A stretch of DNA of 54,591 nt from Prevotella sp. (GCA_017548525.1 JAFYZV010000171.1:1-54591), one strand, 5' to 3'; counted from the stretch's first letter, positions 9,401 through 18,169 are shown. Numbers and translations are program-made. Notes: generated by a model not told the origin, from the letters alone.

Positions 9401-10186
9401 CGTTGCCGTGATAAGCCCGTTTTCATCTACGGTCGCTATGGCTTCATTGCTGCTCTTCCAAGTAAGTTTGGTGTAAGTAACGTCAGTGGGACGGAATGTT
9501 ATCTGTAGTTGCAAACTCTCTCCGATGACCAAATTGGGAGAAGTGGGGGAGAGTGTTAGCGATGTTGCCTGGATCACCGTACCCCAGTATTCGAGTTTGA
9601 AATTGTCGAAGATGCACCAGTTACCGCTGGTCCACGTCTCGTTTTTCAGTCCGATGTTGACGTTGCCGCCGTCGGTGGTAAATTCCATTTGATTCCAATA
9701 AGCATCTTGTGCGAATGCTACACTGGCACTCTCCATGGTGTTGGGGTAGTATTTCCCGTTATGGAAATTGGTGCCGTCTACCCAAGAGTCGAATCCGAAA
9801 GTGTAGACGCTGACTAACTTTTGGGAGGTGCTGCCGGCATACATCACGCCCGTGATGTTTTCCCTGCCCATTTGGTAGTTGCGGTATGCCTGGCTATCGT
9901 CTGCCGTGCGGAAATACGACTGCACGGACATGCGGTATCTTCCTGCGGGTAGGATGGGTGCCTGATAGATGTCATACGTGGCATTCCAGAACTCCATGGT
10001 CTCGCAGCGCACAGTAGACGTGCCCCTCTGATAGCTGTAAGTCCATCCGCTGTTGCTGTTGTTCACAAAACTGGTGTTGGTGAGATACTTATCCGTGACA
10101 TCAATCCATTCTTCTGCTTGGCAATAGCTGTAACTCCCACACAAACAAAGAAGAGTTACAAAGAGTCGGTACACAAAATGTTTCAT
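6479..10186 (-). CDS. Large secreted protein: lamin-tail domains, CotH kinase domain, dockerin C-terminus
   Basis: 1235 residues with a signal peptide (MKHFVYRLFVTLLCLCGSYS). Approximate order: N-terminal jelly-roll-like region to about 205; Big_2 Ig-like domain at about 205-290 (LTLSPTSPNLVIGESLQLQ); lamin-tail domain (VVNEVMASNYDLF) to about 415; a CotH kinase domain in the middle, with LEMCGGWSRAWEPHSFKLK and the catalytic-type FFDIDSAFGFG; a repeat resembling InlB B (AGYTFKGWRDENS); a second lamin-tail domain (VRINEVSANNSVF); and a complete dockerin at 1178-1235 with two calcium loops (DVNGDGLVNIADVV and DLNGDQSINISDAV). CotH domains are atypical protein kinases known from spore coat assembly. 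Here the role is probably at the cell surface. No cohesin partner is in view. Nothing adjacent explains its function. Confidence 0.85.
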   Translation of the reverse strand: MKHFVYRLFVTLLCLCGSYSYCQAEEWIDVTDKYLTNTSFVNNSNSGWTYSYQRGTSTVRCETMEFWNATYDIYQAPILPAGRYRMSVQSYFRTADDSQAYRNYQMGRENITGVMYAGSTSQKLVSVYTFGFDSWVDGTNFHNGKYYPNTMESASVAFAQDAYWNQMEFTTDGGNVNIGLKNETWTSGNWCIFDNFKLEYWGTVIQATSLTLSPTSPNLVIGESLQLQITFRPTDVTYTKLTWKSSNEAIATVDENGLITATGAGTTYITAKTTDGSNITRAVRVTVSKGTPTAESLVVNEVMASNYDLFISPSWNFDGWIELYNPSNATVSLADIYISDDPANLTKWQAPSYMGIIPPNGFKTIWFDHSNLSNYQPSFNLDVDGGTIYISDPDGQLITSQTYPAAIGRIAYARTTDGGEQWGLTSTPTPDESNANATFATMQLPDPVVDVDSKLFTGTLNIKVTIPEGATLYYTKDGTLPTPENGKLNTTGDFSITSTRCYRFRLFQDGMLPSNPVSRSYIYKDKDYSLPIVSVISDPDFLYDDSIGVYVQGVNGRPGNGQRGKCNWNMDWERPVNFSYVLEDGTTMALNQDVYLEMCGGWSRAWEPHSFKLKGNKALGGNKNLNYKFFSAKPWIRNRTLQIRNGGNDNYCRIKDPAIQTIIQTSGIDIDCQSYQPVHEFINGQYIGVLNVREPNNKHYVYANYGWDDDEIDQFEISPDSGYVQKCGTDEQFNRIYELSASAADSATYAQIKELVDMDEFINYHAAEFYLGPGDWARNNVKGFTKRPDGKLRLVFFDIDSAFGFGSNVFTEFERRQICTFDELFGCPVKYITAELKLITIFLNLLNNDEFRKQFIDTYCVMGGSVFTPERCNTIIDSLTTRVAPAMALTNESPYSTANSIKSSFNGRLSTMMNAIKNYSRMQLSNTTMQGAIIESNVEGAKLFINNTNIPTGSFNGNLFAPVTLKALSPAGYTFKGWRDENSQQYYSTEAEVEMPDGDFHLTAVFEEMTEREKSTRGITPVRINEVSANNSVFVNDYFKKNDWVELVNTTDEPQDVEGMYLTDNLSKPTKYQITKESTDANTIIPAHGHLLIWCDKLSTMDELHASFKLAAEGGEMQLMAADESWKDRFAYPEHNGNQSVGRYPDGTNDIFLFEIPTIGATNRTSSYASITNDILLGDVNGDGLVNIADVVCLVNYILTNDETGIILANADLNGDQSINISDAVALVNLILGMD

Positions 10187-10241
10187 AGGTTTATTATATA
10201 AAAAATAAGTAATAGGTTGTTTTCTGTCCGATAGGAAACGA

Positions 10242-10709
10242 TTATGCCTTCCGTCCGAAGTCAGCAGGAATCTCGCCCCATTTGGCGGTCTCCCACTTGA
10301 TGACGGGGTTATGCGAGGGGTGGGAGCGAAGCCATGACTCTGCGCGGGCGATGATTTGGAAGAGACGAAGTGTCTGTTCGTTCCTTGCCAACTTGGTCTT
10401 GCATTGTCGCTTATTGACCCAGAGGATGGCGTTATAAGAATCGGAATAGACCGCCTTGTCGGTGATACCCTGTTGCTCCATCAATGCCAAGGCGTGGACG
10501 ATGGCAAGAAATTCGCCGATGTTGTTGGTGCCATGAATAGGACCATAGCGGAATATCTCGGCTCCCGTCTGTAAGTCGATGGCACGGTATTCCATCGGTC
10601 CTGGGTTTCCTGAACATGCTGCATCTACCGCCCATGCCTCCGCTCGTACCTCTATAGGAAGGGGAAGTACGGTATCGTGGCGGTAGGAGGGAGGATTCAC
10701 TAAGTCCAT
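10242..10709 (-). CDS. Ribonuclease HI family protein
   Basis: 155 residues. RNase HI cleaves the RNA strand of RNA-DNA hybrids. The four carboxylates expected for the active site are visible: D29 in AVDAACSGNPGP, E66 in NNIGEFLAIVHAL, D90 in YSDSYNAI and D150 in IPADFGRK. The signature ACSGNPGPMEYRA is the variant common in Bacteroidota. The final stretch GEIPADFGRKA completes the fold. A -7 box (CAAAAGTA at 10824-10831, read TACTTTTG on the minus strand) suggests a leader of about 108 bases. The gene lies downstream of, but separate from, the operon at 11021-14894, since a strong terminator stands between them. Confidence 0.9.
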   Translation of the reverse strand: MDLVNPPSYRHDTVLPLPIEVRAEAWAVDAACSGNPGPMEYRAIDLQTGAEIFRYGPIHGTNNIGEFLAIVHALALMEQQGITDKAVYSDSYNAILWVNKRQCKTKLARNEQTLRLFQIIARAESWLRSHPSHNPVIKWETAKWGEIPADFGRKA

Positions 10710-11020
10710 CTTTTACATCCTCAACTTGGTAAGTAACTAATCAACACAAATTCGTGCTTCAATATTCATGTTTATAATTGTGATTGATTCTTGGAATCAA
10801 GCATCAATAAACGGTTGTGAGTGCAAAAGTACAAATAATTTATTGAAATAGGATGAATATGGCTTGAAAATCGTAGTTACTGAACATGGTCTTTTGATTT
10901 GATATCATGTTTTGTTACTAACAATACCACGGCATGGTAGCCTCGCTTCCATGCCGTGGTATTCAGTTTGCCAGACAATGTGAATGATTGGTAAACACTT
11001 AATGCTTAACTCCAATTCCA
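10710..11020. other. Intergenic region: RNase H promoter and terminator of upstream operon
   Basis: About 310 bases without a gene. It holds the -7 box of the RNase H gene at 10824-10831 and the strong hairpin at 10923-10963. No open frame of note was seen on either strand. Confidence 0.6.
10923..10963 (-). terminator. Perfect 15-bp hairpin ending the 1227-residue protein/peptide operon
   Basis: Arms AATACCACGGCATGG (10923-10937) and its exact complement (10949-10963), with an 11-base loop. It lies 58 bases past the stop of the 55-residue peptide gene on the minus strand. No T-run follows, but the stem is very stable. Confidence 0.7.
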
Positions 11021-11188
11021 TTAGTCCCAAGCGGTGTTGTGCCAAGGACCAGATGATTCTTCTTCATCGAAGTCCTCAAAAGTATAGGATTTACCCTCTG
11101 CCCATGGCGACTGGGAACCCGCCATGAGGTAAACCCCTTTTCTTTTGATGGCTATTTTCAATTCTGGCTTAATATATTTTTTTCTCAT
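11021..11188 (-). CDS. 55-residue peptide, MRKKYIKPEL type, unknown function
   Basis: Short gene with ATG at 11188 and TAA at 11021. The protein begins MRKKYIKPELKIAIKRKG, continues VYLMAGSQSPWAEG and ends in an acidic, aromatic part (FEDFDEEESSGPWHNTAWD). It begins 22 bases after the stop of the 1227-residue secreted protein and before a strong terminator, so it is probably the second gene of that operon. Short proteins starting KKKYxxPE, with a small-residue motif (here LMAGS) near residue 21-25 and a variable tail, are from memory frequent in Prevotella. The layout (basic leader, Ala-Gly-Ser junction, variable tail) is reminiscent of a precursor peptide, but no processing enzyme is nearby. 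No function is assigned. Confidence 0.6.
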   Translation of the reverse strand: MRKKYIKPELKIAIKRKGVYLMAGSQSPWAEGKSYTFEDFDEEESSGPWHNTAWD

Positions 11189-11210
11189 GATGATTCTCTT
11201 TTAGTTTACG

Positions 11211-14200
11211 TTATCTGATGCCAATCTTTGTCTTGTTTACCATGTAAACGCCTGTGGGAACACTAACAATCCTCTGCTCGCCAGCCTTCATCTTCGCGTT
11301 CAACACATTCATACCATTGATGCCCTTGATGCTCACGTTGGTATCTTTGTTGGCAGAAACAACAAGGAAGCCCTTGCCTTGGGTGATGGTGAAATCCTTT
11401 CCTTGGATGTTTCCTATGCCATCTATGATGCCTGCGTCATCACTCACGATGGCATCGGGGGCTGTCTTTTCCATATCATACAGGATATTGAACGCCCTCA
11501 CCATTCTACTGCTTGAAGTGTTTGCCGAAACCTCCACATAATCATAATAAGCACGGAAAGGCTGTACATATACCTCGTCGTATTTCGTGAGATTGAGGCT
11601 TGACACATATTTGTCTCTGTTGAAATAGAAAATGTAGTCTTGTTTCGGAATGGTCACGCCAGAATACGTACCGTAGTTGGTCAAGGTGCTGCTTCCGCCC
11701 ACGACAACTGTCTCACCTTCAATCTTTGAAATCTTATTATTATCGGAAACAGTGGGGGTTGCCTTGATAGCAGACCCTTTCTGGGCGGCGATGAATGAAT
11801 ACTCACTGTTCTCTGGTTGGGACACCACTTCCACCATGTAAGGCTTGTTTGCTTCTGCAATTGTCTCATCGATGAGGTTGAAGTAGCCATCTCCATAATA
11901 GTCGTAACCGTCAGAACCTGTCGTCGGGGTGTCGAAATCCGTCATCTTTCGGATGTTAAACTGGAACCCGTCTTCCGTGTCGTTGGTATGTAATCCATTC
12001 TCAGCATTGAGCGTAAATGGCAACATCACCGTGGCGTATTTTACTGCTTTCTCTGTGGATGCGGTAATCAGTCGCTTGTAGGTGGCATAGTTGTTGGATG
12101 GCACCTGGATGTCGTATGGCGAGAAGAATGGGGTCTTGTCTGTCAAGATGATGTTGTTGGCAGCACGGAAATTGTTGCCGTCAGTCATGTATGCGAAGTT
12201 ATCATACGTGTTGGTGACACCCTTCGGCAAGAACATCAAAGCGTTTTTCGCCAGCTTCTGGTTCTTGTATTCGTCAATGGTCAATTCATGCTGGTCATTC
12301 ACGTAGAATCCTGCTAATTGGCTCATGTCAACATATAGGATTTGGTTGGTATTTTCGGGGACATCAGTATTTCCATAGCTGTCCCTACCAAGTGTGATGA
12401 CATCGTCAATAGCCTGTTCTACCTCAAAGTCGGAAGCGAAACCTGCCTCATTGTTTGTTCCAAAAGGAGCGGTGATGATGACACCATAGAAGGGTTTAGA
12501 CACGGCGGCACCATTCTCCTCATAGCAACTGCTGTCGTAAACCCTCTTCATTTCCACTTTCGGGGTGTAGGTTGAAGACTGCACATGGACAATCATTTCG
12601 TAATAAGCGTATGTACGATGTTGTACCGCCGTGGTGGGGGCGATATTGTAACGTGTCTCATCGGTTGTGAACACGTATGCCGTTTGCGATTGGTCATCGG
12701 CTGACACCGTGTAAAGCATTTTATAGAATTCTCCGTTGTTGGGGGCAGCGGCATAATTAGCTTGTGTGAAAGGATACTCGGTAAGCGTTCCACCTGTACT
12801 GTTCATCTCATCGGCATTGTTGAACTTGAACTTCGCTTTGCCTACGGTTTCCACGATTTGCCTTTCTTTCACGCTTGCCATGTCAGCTTTCGCCTCTTCC
12901 ACATTATTATATATATTGTCATTGGTGAACGCATCATAGTGTTCTGACTTGACAAAGCTAAAACGGGAGTTGTGGTTAGCAGAACCGCCTTGGTAAGTCT
13001 CGTCGGCATAATGGCTCCACAAGTCCTCGTATGTAATCTTCACCTTGTCGCCCACGCAATCGGCAGGGAGGTAGAAATAGAACTCTCCACCACTCACGCT
13101 GAAGTCGTTGGAGGTGAATGTCTGTGTCATACGGATGGCTGTCTTGTCTTGGTCTTGGCAAACCACCGACATCCGGTCGATGTATGGGTCAAGGGCTTGC
13201 ATGGTGAGCGTGCCTTTGATGAATCCGATGCCCTCCACGCCAAACTTGATGGCATCGTTGTTAAGACCAGTCAGCTCGATGGTTCCATTATCATCGCTGC
13301 TGTTGACTTCTATGGTTTGTTGGGGAGTACCGTCCTTGCCATAGACATGCAGTTTGAATGGAGCTGGATTGAAGGCAGGGATTTCTGTCGTTGTCGTCTC
13401 TGTTACCCATGAAGCCCTTCCACTGGAAGATGTCGAGAATGTTGGCGTGGTTGAAGAGTTCGTCGTTCCTTGAAGATAATAATATGTTGTTGTTAATATG
13501 CCTTGAGTATAAAAATACAAATAATTATTATACATCCTTATCTTATTGTCTGAAGTAGACGAACCTACGGAAAGACTATACGTAACTGAAATAAAGCCAG
13601 AACTCGTGTATGTCAAATACACATTCCCGCTATGTACATAATTGTTATCATCCAAAGCCCATTCCGTTTTCGTTCCAGTCACAAAGTGACCTGTCTCATC
13701 AAGATAATAGGTTGTACCACCCGATGTATAAGTAATATAATAATGTGTCTTTGTCACCGTGCTTGCCGGCAAAGCCGTACCATATTGATATTCAAGCTCT
13801 GCGCCCACAATACGGAAGCCAACAGGGTTTTTTGTCTCATCGGCATCGGGCAACGTTACGTAAGTGGGTGTTTCCAAGAAATAAATCTGCTCTTCATTCT
13901 CCTTGCCAAGTTTGAAGTAGTCTTGGTAATTATGAATAGAGCCAGCCTTGTATTCTACGACCTTACCCGTCGTGCCATCGAAATGTGTACCGTCTTTGAC
14001 AGACTCTGCCTCATATAGTACCATGTTGGCTGACATGTCAACCACATTGGCGGAACTATAACTCACGCGGTATTGTCCGTTATAATACCTTCTCTCGATC
14101 GAACCATAGTCCACCTTGCCTGTGGCAAACGGGATGTCAACGGCACTGACGGGTGTCTCTATCGTGGTTTGGGACGTGATGGGCGTATAGTCTTCCTCTG

Positions 14201-14894
14201 GCGTGAACCACAATGTGATGCTATGGAACGTGATAACCATACGCCCTGTTCCTGTGTTGTTATCCGTCAATTTGAAGTAAAGCATGTTGCCCATGCCCGT
14301 CTCGTCTTCATGCGTGATGGTTGTGGAACCGTCGTCAATGGTTGCATTAGCATTGTAGGTAACGCTTTGTGTATAGTCACTCTTGTATGCAAAACTTTCA
14401 TCGGTTTCTCCAAAAAGAGTTGTGCCACCTGTATACGCATTGTCTCTATAGCCGTTATTGCCAAAGTCGCTCCTGTTTCTTGAAAAAACAATCTCATACC
14501 CAGTAAATCGATAACCTTTAGGCAATGCGAAGTTCATGTAGCAATTCCTTGTGTCTTGGGTCGCTCCTCTTCCCAACTCAATCTCATTGGTCGACGTACG
14601 CCCATAGAGATTGTTTGCGGGATTGGCAAGCTGGCCGTTGGCTGTTAAGGTTTTGGCATCTGATGCCGTCATCGTCAGGCACAGCTGGTTATGTCGCCAT
14701 GTGGCGAATCCTCCTCGTCTGAAGTACGTGTCGTAATCTGAACTACCGCCAGAGATGTTCTCGGGTACTGACGCAATCATGCTACCCGTGGATGGTTTCA
14801 CTGTCACGTTTTGCGCGTTCATTTGCATGGGGACTATGCCCATCAATAGCAAGATAATGGCAAAACAATAATTTTGTTTTAGTTCCTGAATCAT
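11211..14894 (-). CDS. Very large secreted protein of unknown function
   Basis: 1227 residues with an N-terminal signal-like segment (CFAIILLLMGIVPMQMNAQ). The body is rich in Thr, Ser, Tyr and Asn, which suggests beta-strand surface domains. No catalytic motif was recognised. Near residues 385-510 there is a run of Thr/Tyr-rich, low-complexity strands with repeated TYYYL/YYLD patterns. The end (GKGFLVVSANKDTNVSIKGING ... PTGVYMVNKTKIGIR) fits a type-IX-secretion-like C-terminal tail, so the protein is probably exported across the outer membrane. It is followed by the 55-residue peptide gene 22 bases downstream. A -7 box (CAAAATTA at 14942-14949, TAATTTTG on the minus strand) gives a leader of about 41 bases. 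Binding or adhesion is only a guess. Confidence 0.75.
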   Translation of the reverse strand: MIQELKQNYCFAIILLLMGIVPMQMNAQNVTVKPSTGSMIASVPENISGGSSDYDTYFRRGGFATWRHNQLCLTMTASDAKTLTANGQLANPANNLYGRTSTNEIELGRGATQDTRNCYMNFALPKGYRFTGYEIVFSRNRSDFGNNGYRDNAYTGGTTLFGETDESFAYKSDYTQSVTYNANATIDDGSTTITHEDETGMGNMLYFKLTDNNTGTGRMVITFHSITLWFTPEEDYTPITSQTTIETPVSAVDIPFATGKVDYGSIERRYYNGQYRVSYSSANVVDMSANMVLYEAESVKDGTHFDGTTGKVVEYKAGSIHNYQDYFKLGKENEEQIYFLETPTYVTLPDADETKNPVGFRIVGAELEYQYGTALPASTVTKTHYYITYTSGGTTYYLDETGHFVTGTKTEWALDDNNYVHSGNVYLTYTSSGFISVTYSLSVGSSTSDNKIRMYNNYLYFYTQGILTTTYYYLQGTTNSSTTPTFSTSSSGRASWVTETTTTEIPAFNPAPFKLHVYGKDGTPQQTIEVNSSDDNGTIELTGLNNDAIKFGVEGIGFIKGTLTMQALDPYIDRMSVVCQDQDKTAIRMTQTFTSNDFSVSGGEFYFYLPADCVGDKVKITYEDLWSHYADETYQGGSANHNSRFSFVKSEHYDAFTNDNIYNNVEEAKADMASVKERQIVETVGKAKFKFNNADEMNSTGGTLTEYPFTQANYAAAPNNGEFYKMLYTVSADDQSQTAYVFTTDETRYNIAPTTAVQHRTYAYYEMIVHVQSSTYTPKVEMKRVYDSSCYEENGAAVSKPFYGVIITAPFGTNNEAGFASDFEVEQAIDDVITLGRDSYGNTDVPENTNQILYVDMSQLAGFYVNDQHELTIDEYKNQKLAKNALMFLPKGVTNTYDNFAYMTDGNNFRAANNIILTDKTPFFSPYDIQVPSNNYATYKRLITASTEKAVKYATVMLPFTLNAENGLHTNDTEDGFQFNIRKMTDFDTPTTGSDGYDYYGDGYFNLIDETIAEANKPYMVEVVSQPENSEYSFIAAQKGSAIKATPTVSDNNKISKIEGETVVVGGSSTLTNYGTYSGVTIPKQDYIFYFNRDKYVSSLNLTKYDEVYVQPFRAYYDYVEVSANTSSSRMVRAFNILYDMEKTAPDAIVSDDAGIIDGIGNIQGKDFTITQGKGFLVVSANKDTNVSIKGINGMNVLNAKMKAGEQRIVSVPTGVYMVNKTKIGIR

Positions 14895-14941
14895 AATAAA
14901 TAATAATTAGTGATTATTCGTGTTTATATATAAATGGGCTG

Positions 14942-14949
14942 CAAAATTA
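14942..14949 (-). promoter_or_regulatory. -7 box of the 1227-residue protein operon
   Basis: TAATTTTG on the minus strand, which fits TAnnTTTG. Predicted +1 is about 14935, 41 bases before the ATG. No TTG is found at the expected -33 spacing. Confidence 0.5.
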
Positions 14950-15099
14950 AGCATTTCTTTTCAAATGGCACGTAACAATCAATACAAATGTGAAACAATT
15001 GTTCCAAATGTAAATAAAAACGAACTAATTGTTTCAGGAAGGAAAGTTATTGGTGGATTTTATCGGTTACACGCTTAATACCTGTAACGCTTTGCGAGT

Positions 15100-16185
15100 T
15101 TATTGATGTGTGTCTAACCGCTTCTTCACACGATAGAAGGTCTGTCTCGAAGTAAACCCTGATGCCGTGGCTATCTCATCAAGCGTTGCCGTGGGATGAT
15201 CCAACCGATATGCTTCGGAATAGTTGACCCGAAGGTTGTTGACGTAATTGAAGAATCCGCCTAAATGATTCTTGAAGACATAAGAGACGTAAGTACGGCC
15301 ATACGGACATTGTGCGACAACATCTTGCAAGGAGAGGTTCGGGTTTAGGAATTGTCGGTCTTTCTCCACGATTCTCCGAATGTCTTCGATGATGGTGTTT
15401 GTTTTTGGGCGAGACAATGCAGTAGTGTCTTGCCTTTCTTGTGTGTCTTCAAGGTTTCCTACTGTTTCGTGTATGTGGCGTGTTCTCTGTGGATGAAGGT
15501 CGAAGAGCAATAAGACAATGTTGCAAACGGCGAGCATGGGATAGATTATCGCCATCGCCTGTTGACTGTCGTAAAGCACGGCGGGCCAGATGAGTGCAAT
15601 GTGTATGAATGGAATGAAAAGAACTCTTCTGGCGTAATTGATGGGGAAGTCATCTATGTTGGAATAGTCTTCTTTGGCAAGTTGCAGCCAGTGGATGGTT
15701 CGTTGTACCGCATACAGGCAGTACAACACTGAAATCATCCCCTCGGTAAGTATGATGGCGGCATTGTGTCGCCTGATGACTATTGGCAGATTGACTTGTG
15801 GGAATATGGCGACGAACAAGAAAAAGATGATTGTGGCAAAGAATAGTATGCCGAGATAGAAAGACATGGTTTTCCATTCGTTCCAATGCTTGATACTGCC
15901 AAAATACCTGTAAATCAATAAGCCGCAATAGAAGGGAATGAGAATGATGAAATAGGCCTTGACAAATATCCATGCCTCATGGTTGCTGGGGCAGATGACG
16001 TATGGCAGCAGCATGAGGACTCCAGTATAAATCAAGGTCATCTCCCTCCTGTCAGGAAAATAATAGGCAATGTTTTTATCGTAAGGGTGGCAGACATGAA
16101 ACCACCTCACGGCGGCGAAGAACAGCCCCGAGAGTATGTAGGCGAATAGCGATATGCTACAATAGTGGTCAGATAGTGACATCAC
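15100..16185 (-). CDS. Membrane-anchored AraC-type helix-turn-helix regulator
   Basis: 361 residues. The N-terminal 230 residues contain about six to seven hydrophobic segments (for example LFAYILSGLFFAAV, FIILIPFYCGLLIY and FYLGILFFATIIFFLFVAIF). The C-terminal part, from about 265, is an AraC-type DNA-binding domain with two helix-turn-helix units (LSLQDVVAQCPYGRTYVSYVFKN and ATLDEIATASGFTSRQTFYRVKK). Proteins with this membrane-plus-AraC layout occur in Prevotella and Bacteroides and may sense an envelope or extracellular signal. The input and target genes are unknown. It lies 47 bases downstream of argS on the same strand. The start could be either of two adjacent Met codons. The closest candidate target is the surface-protein operon just downstream, which is an inference. 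Confidence 0.8.
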   Translation of the reverse strand: MMSLSDHYCSISLFAYILSGLFFAAVRWFHVCHPYDKNIAYYFPDRREMTLIYTGVLMLLPYVICPSNHEAWIFVKAYFIILIPFYCGLLIYRYFGSIKHWNEWKTMSFYLGILFFATIIFFLFVAIFPQVNLPIVIRRHNAAIILTEGMISVLYCLYAVQRTIHWLQLAKEDYSNIDDFPINYARRVLFIPFIHIALIWPAVLYDSQQAMAIIYPMLAVCNIVLLLFDLHPQRTRHIHETVGNLEDTQERQDTTALSRPKTNTIIEDIRRIVEKDRQFLNPNLSLQDVVAQCPYGRTYVSYVFKNHLGGFFNYVNNLRVNYSEAYRLDHPTATLDEIATASGFTSRQTFYRVKKRLDTHQ

Positions 16186-16232
16186 AGCCTTGGTTTGTAT
16201 GAAAAATGAAGTCTTTAACCTTTTTCTTTCCT

Positions 16233-18134
16233 TTACATTCTTTCAGGTACCTCAATACCAAGCAGAGCCATTCCGTTCTTGATGATTTTCGCCACGTTTC
16301 TTGCCAAAACCAAACGAACGTTTCTGATTTCTGGAGTCTCTGCACCAAGGATGCTATAGTCGTGATAGAATTGATTGAATTCCTTGGTCAACTCATAGCA
16401 ATAGTTGGCTATGCCGCTGGGTGAATAATCCTTGCCAGCTTGTTCCACGGCAGCACCAAACTCGTTCATCTTTTGGATGAGTTCAATCTCCTTCGCCTCT
16501 AATAAAATATGTGGTAGTTCAGGAGTTCCAAGGAGTTCAGGAGTACAGACATTGGCTTCTTGGTCTTGAGGACTATTGTCAGAACTCCATGAACTCCTAC
16601 ACTCCTTGGACTCCTTCATGCTAAATTCTTCATTCTTCCTAAGAATGCTGCGAATGCGGGCATGGGTGTATTGGATGAATGGTCCCGTGTTGCCATTGAA
16701 GTCAATACTCTCTTCGGGATTGAAGAGCATATTCTTTCGTGCGTCAACCTTTAGGATGAAATACTTCAAGGCACCAAGTCCAACGATATGGGCAATCTCG
16801 TTCTTCTCCTCCTCGCTGATTCCTTCAATCTTGTTGACCTTATCGTCACTCAATTGCTTGGCATTGATAATCATCGTCTCAATGAGGTCGTCGGCATCTA
16901 CCACGGTTCCCTCGCGACTCTTCATCTTTCCGTTGGGAAGTTCCACCATTCCGTAGGAGAAATGCACCAGCTCCTTGCCCCATTTAAATCCGAGGCGATC
17001 AAGCAAGATGGAGAGCACTTGGAAATGATAGTTTTGCTCGTTGCCCACCACGTATATCATCTTGTCGATAGGGTAGTCATTGAATCGCATCTCGGCAGTA
17101 CCGATGTCTTGCGTCATATAAACCGATGTGCCGTCGGAACGGAGCAACAACTTCTGGTCAAGTCCGTCATCGGTGAGGTCTGCCCAGACGCTATTGTCCT
17201 CCTTACGGAAGAACAAACCTTTCCCAAGTCCTTCTTCCACTTTCTTCTTTCCTACAAGATAGGTGTTTGATTCATAGTAAATCTTATCGAAAGAAACACC
17301 GAGGTTTTTGTATGTCTCATCAAATCCCTCATATACCCAACTGTTCATCTTTTCCCACAAAGCACGAACTTCTGGGTCATTTTGTTCCCATTTCACCAAC
17401 ATCTCATGGGCTTCCTTGATGAGTGGAGCTTCAGCTTTTGCTTTTTCCTCTGCTTTCTCCTCATCCATTCCCTCTGCGATGAGTTGTGCTTTCAATGCTT
17501 TCACTTCCTCGCGATAGTGCTTGTCGAAGGCTACGTAATAATCGCCGATGAGATGGTCGCCTTTCTTGCCACTTGATTCAGGTGTTTCTCCGTTTCCCCA
17601 TTTCTGCCAAGCCAACATGGATTTGCAAATGTGAATACCACGGTCGTTGACGATATTGGTCTTGACCACCTTCCATCCGTTGGCAGCCATGATTTGTGCT
17701 AACGACCATCCCAAGAGGTTGTTTCGCACATGACCAAGATGTAATGGCTTGTTGGTATTGGGAGATGAATACTCAATCATGACAAGTGGACTCTCGTCGG
17801 TTGCTTGGCGCATACCAAATGTGGGGTTGGCATCAATGTCGTTGAGCAAACCAAGCCAAGCAACAGGTGAAACGACCAGATTCAAGAATCCTTTTACAAC
17901 GTTAAAACTCTCTACGGCAGGGCAATTCGTCTGGAGATATTCACCGATGTCTTGGGCTGTATCCTCTGGCTTTTTCTTGGATATTCTTAATAATGGAAAC
18001 ACCACCAACGTGTAGTTTCCCTCGAAGTTACTTTTCGTCTTTTGTAGTTGCAACAATTGGGCGGGAATCTCTTGCCCGTATAATTCTTTTACTGCGGCTA
18101 TGGCAGAATTGCAAATCTGAGCCTCTATGTTCAT
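16233..18134 (-). CDS. argS: Arginyl-tRNA synthetase (class I)
   Basis: 633 residues from ATG 18134 (MNIEAQICNS). A longer start at 18164 would overlap the promoter box at 18162-18169. ArgRS attaches arginine to tRNA-Arg. The ArgRS N-terminal domain is present, with the HIGH-type motif NKPLHLGHVRNNLLG near residue 130 and the anticodon-binding C-terminus ending LVLARNVAKIIKNGMALLGIEVPERM. The second signature (KMSKS) is degenerate, as in most ArgRS; the local sequence is GKMKSREGTVV. Between ARIRSILRKN and EAKEIELIQKMNEFG there is an unusual hydrophilic insert of about 40 residues encoded by a DNA inverted repeat (see findings). The rest of the enzyme appears intact. Confidence 0.96.
   Translation of the reverse strand: MNIEAQICNSAIAAVKELYGQEIPAQLLQLQKTKSNFEGNYTLVVFPLLRISKKKPEDTAQDIGEYLQTNCPAVESFNVVKGFLNLVVSPVAWLGLLNDIDANPTFGMRQATDESPLVMIEYSSPNTNKPLHLGHVRNNLLGWSLAQIMAANGWKVVKTNIVNDRGIHICKSMLAWQKWGNGETPESSGKKGDHLIGDYYVAFDKHYREEVKALKAQLIAEGMDEEKAEEKAKAEAPLIKEAHEMLVKWEQNDPEVRALWEKMNSWVYEGFDETYKNLGVSFDKIYYESNTYLVGKKKVEEGLGKGLFFRKEDNSVWADLTDDGLDQKLLLRSDGTSVYMTQDIGTAEMRFNDYPIDKMIYVVGNEQNYHFQVLSILLDRLGFKWGKELVHFSYGMVELPNGKMKSREGTVVDADDLIETMIINAKQLSDDKVNKIEGISEEEKNEIAHIVGLGALKYFILKVDARKNMLFNPEESIDFNGNTGPFIQYTHARIRSILRKNEEFSMKESKECRSSWSSDNSPQDQEANVCTPELLGTPELPHILLEAKEIELIQKMNEFGAAVEQAGKDYSPSGIANYCYELTKEFNQFYHDYSILGAETPEIRNVRLVLARNVAKIIKNGMALLGIEVPERM
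16522..16614. repeat. Imperfect inverted repeat inside argS
   Basis: Left arm 16522-16544 and right arm 16593-16614 pair at about 20 of 23 positions. Each arm is built of GGAGTTC/GGAGT units, and GTTCAGGAGT occurs twice at 16517-16526 and 16535-16544. The element lies within the coding frame and encodes the extra loop of ArgS. Confidence 0.7.
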
Positions 18135-18161
18135 TGATGTATGAATTGATGTAATGAAATG

Positions 18162-18169
18162 CAAAATTA
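18162..18169 (-). promoter_or_regulatory. -7 box of argS
   Basis: TAATTTTG on the minus strand. Predicted +1 is about 18155, with the ATG at 18134. It supports the shorter argS start. Confidence 0.5.
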
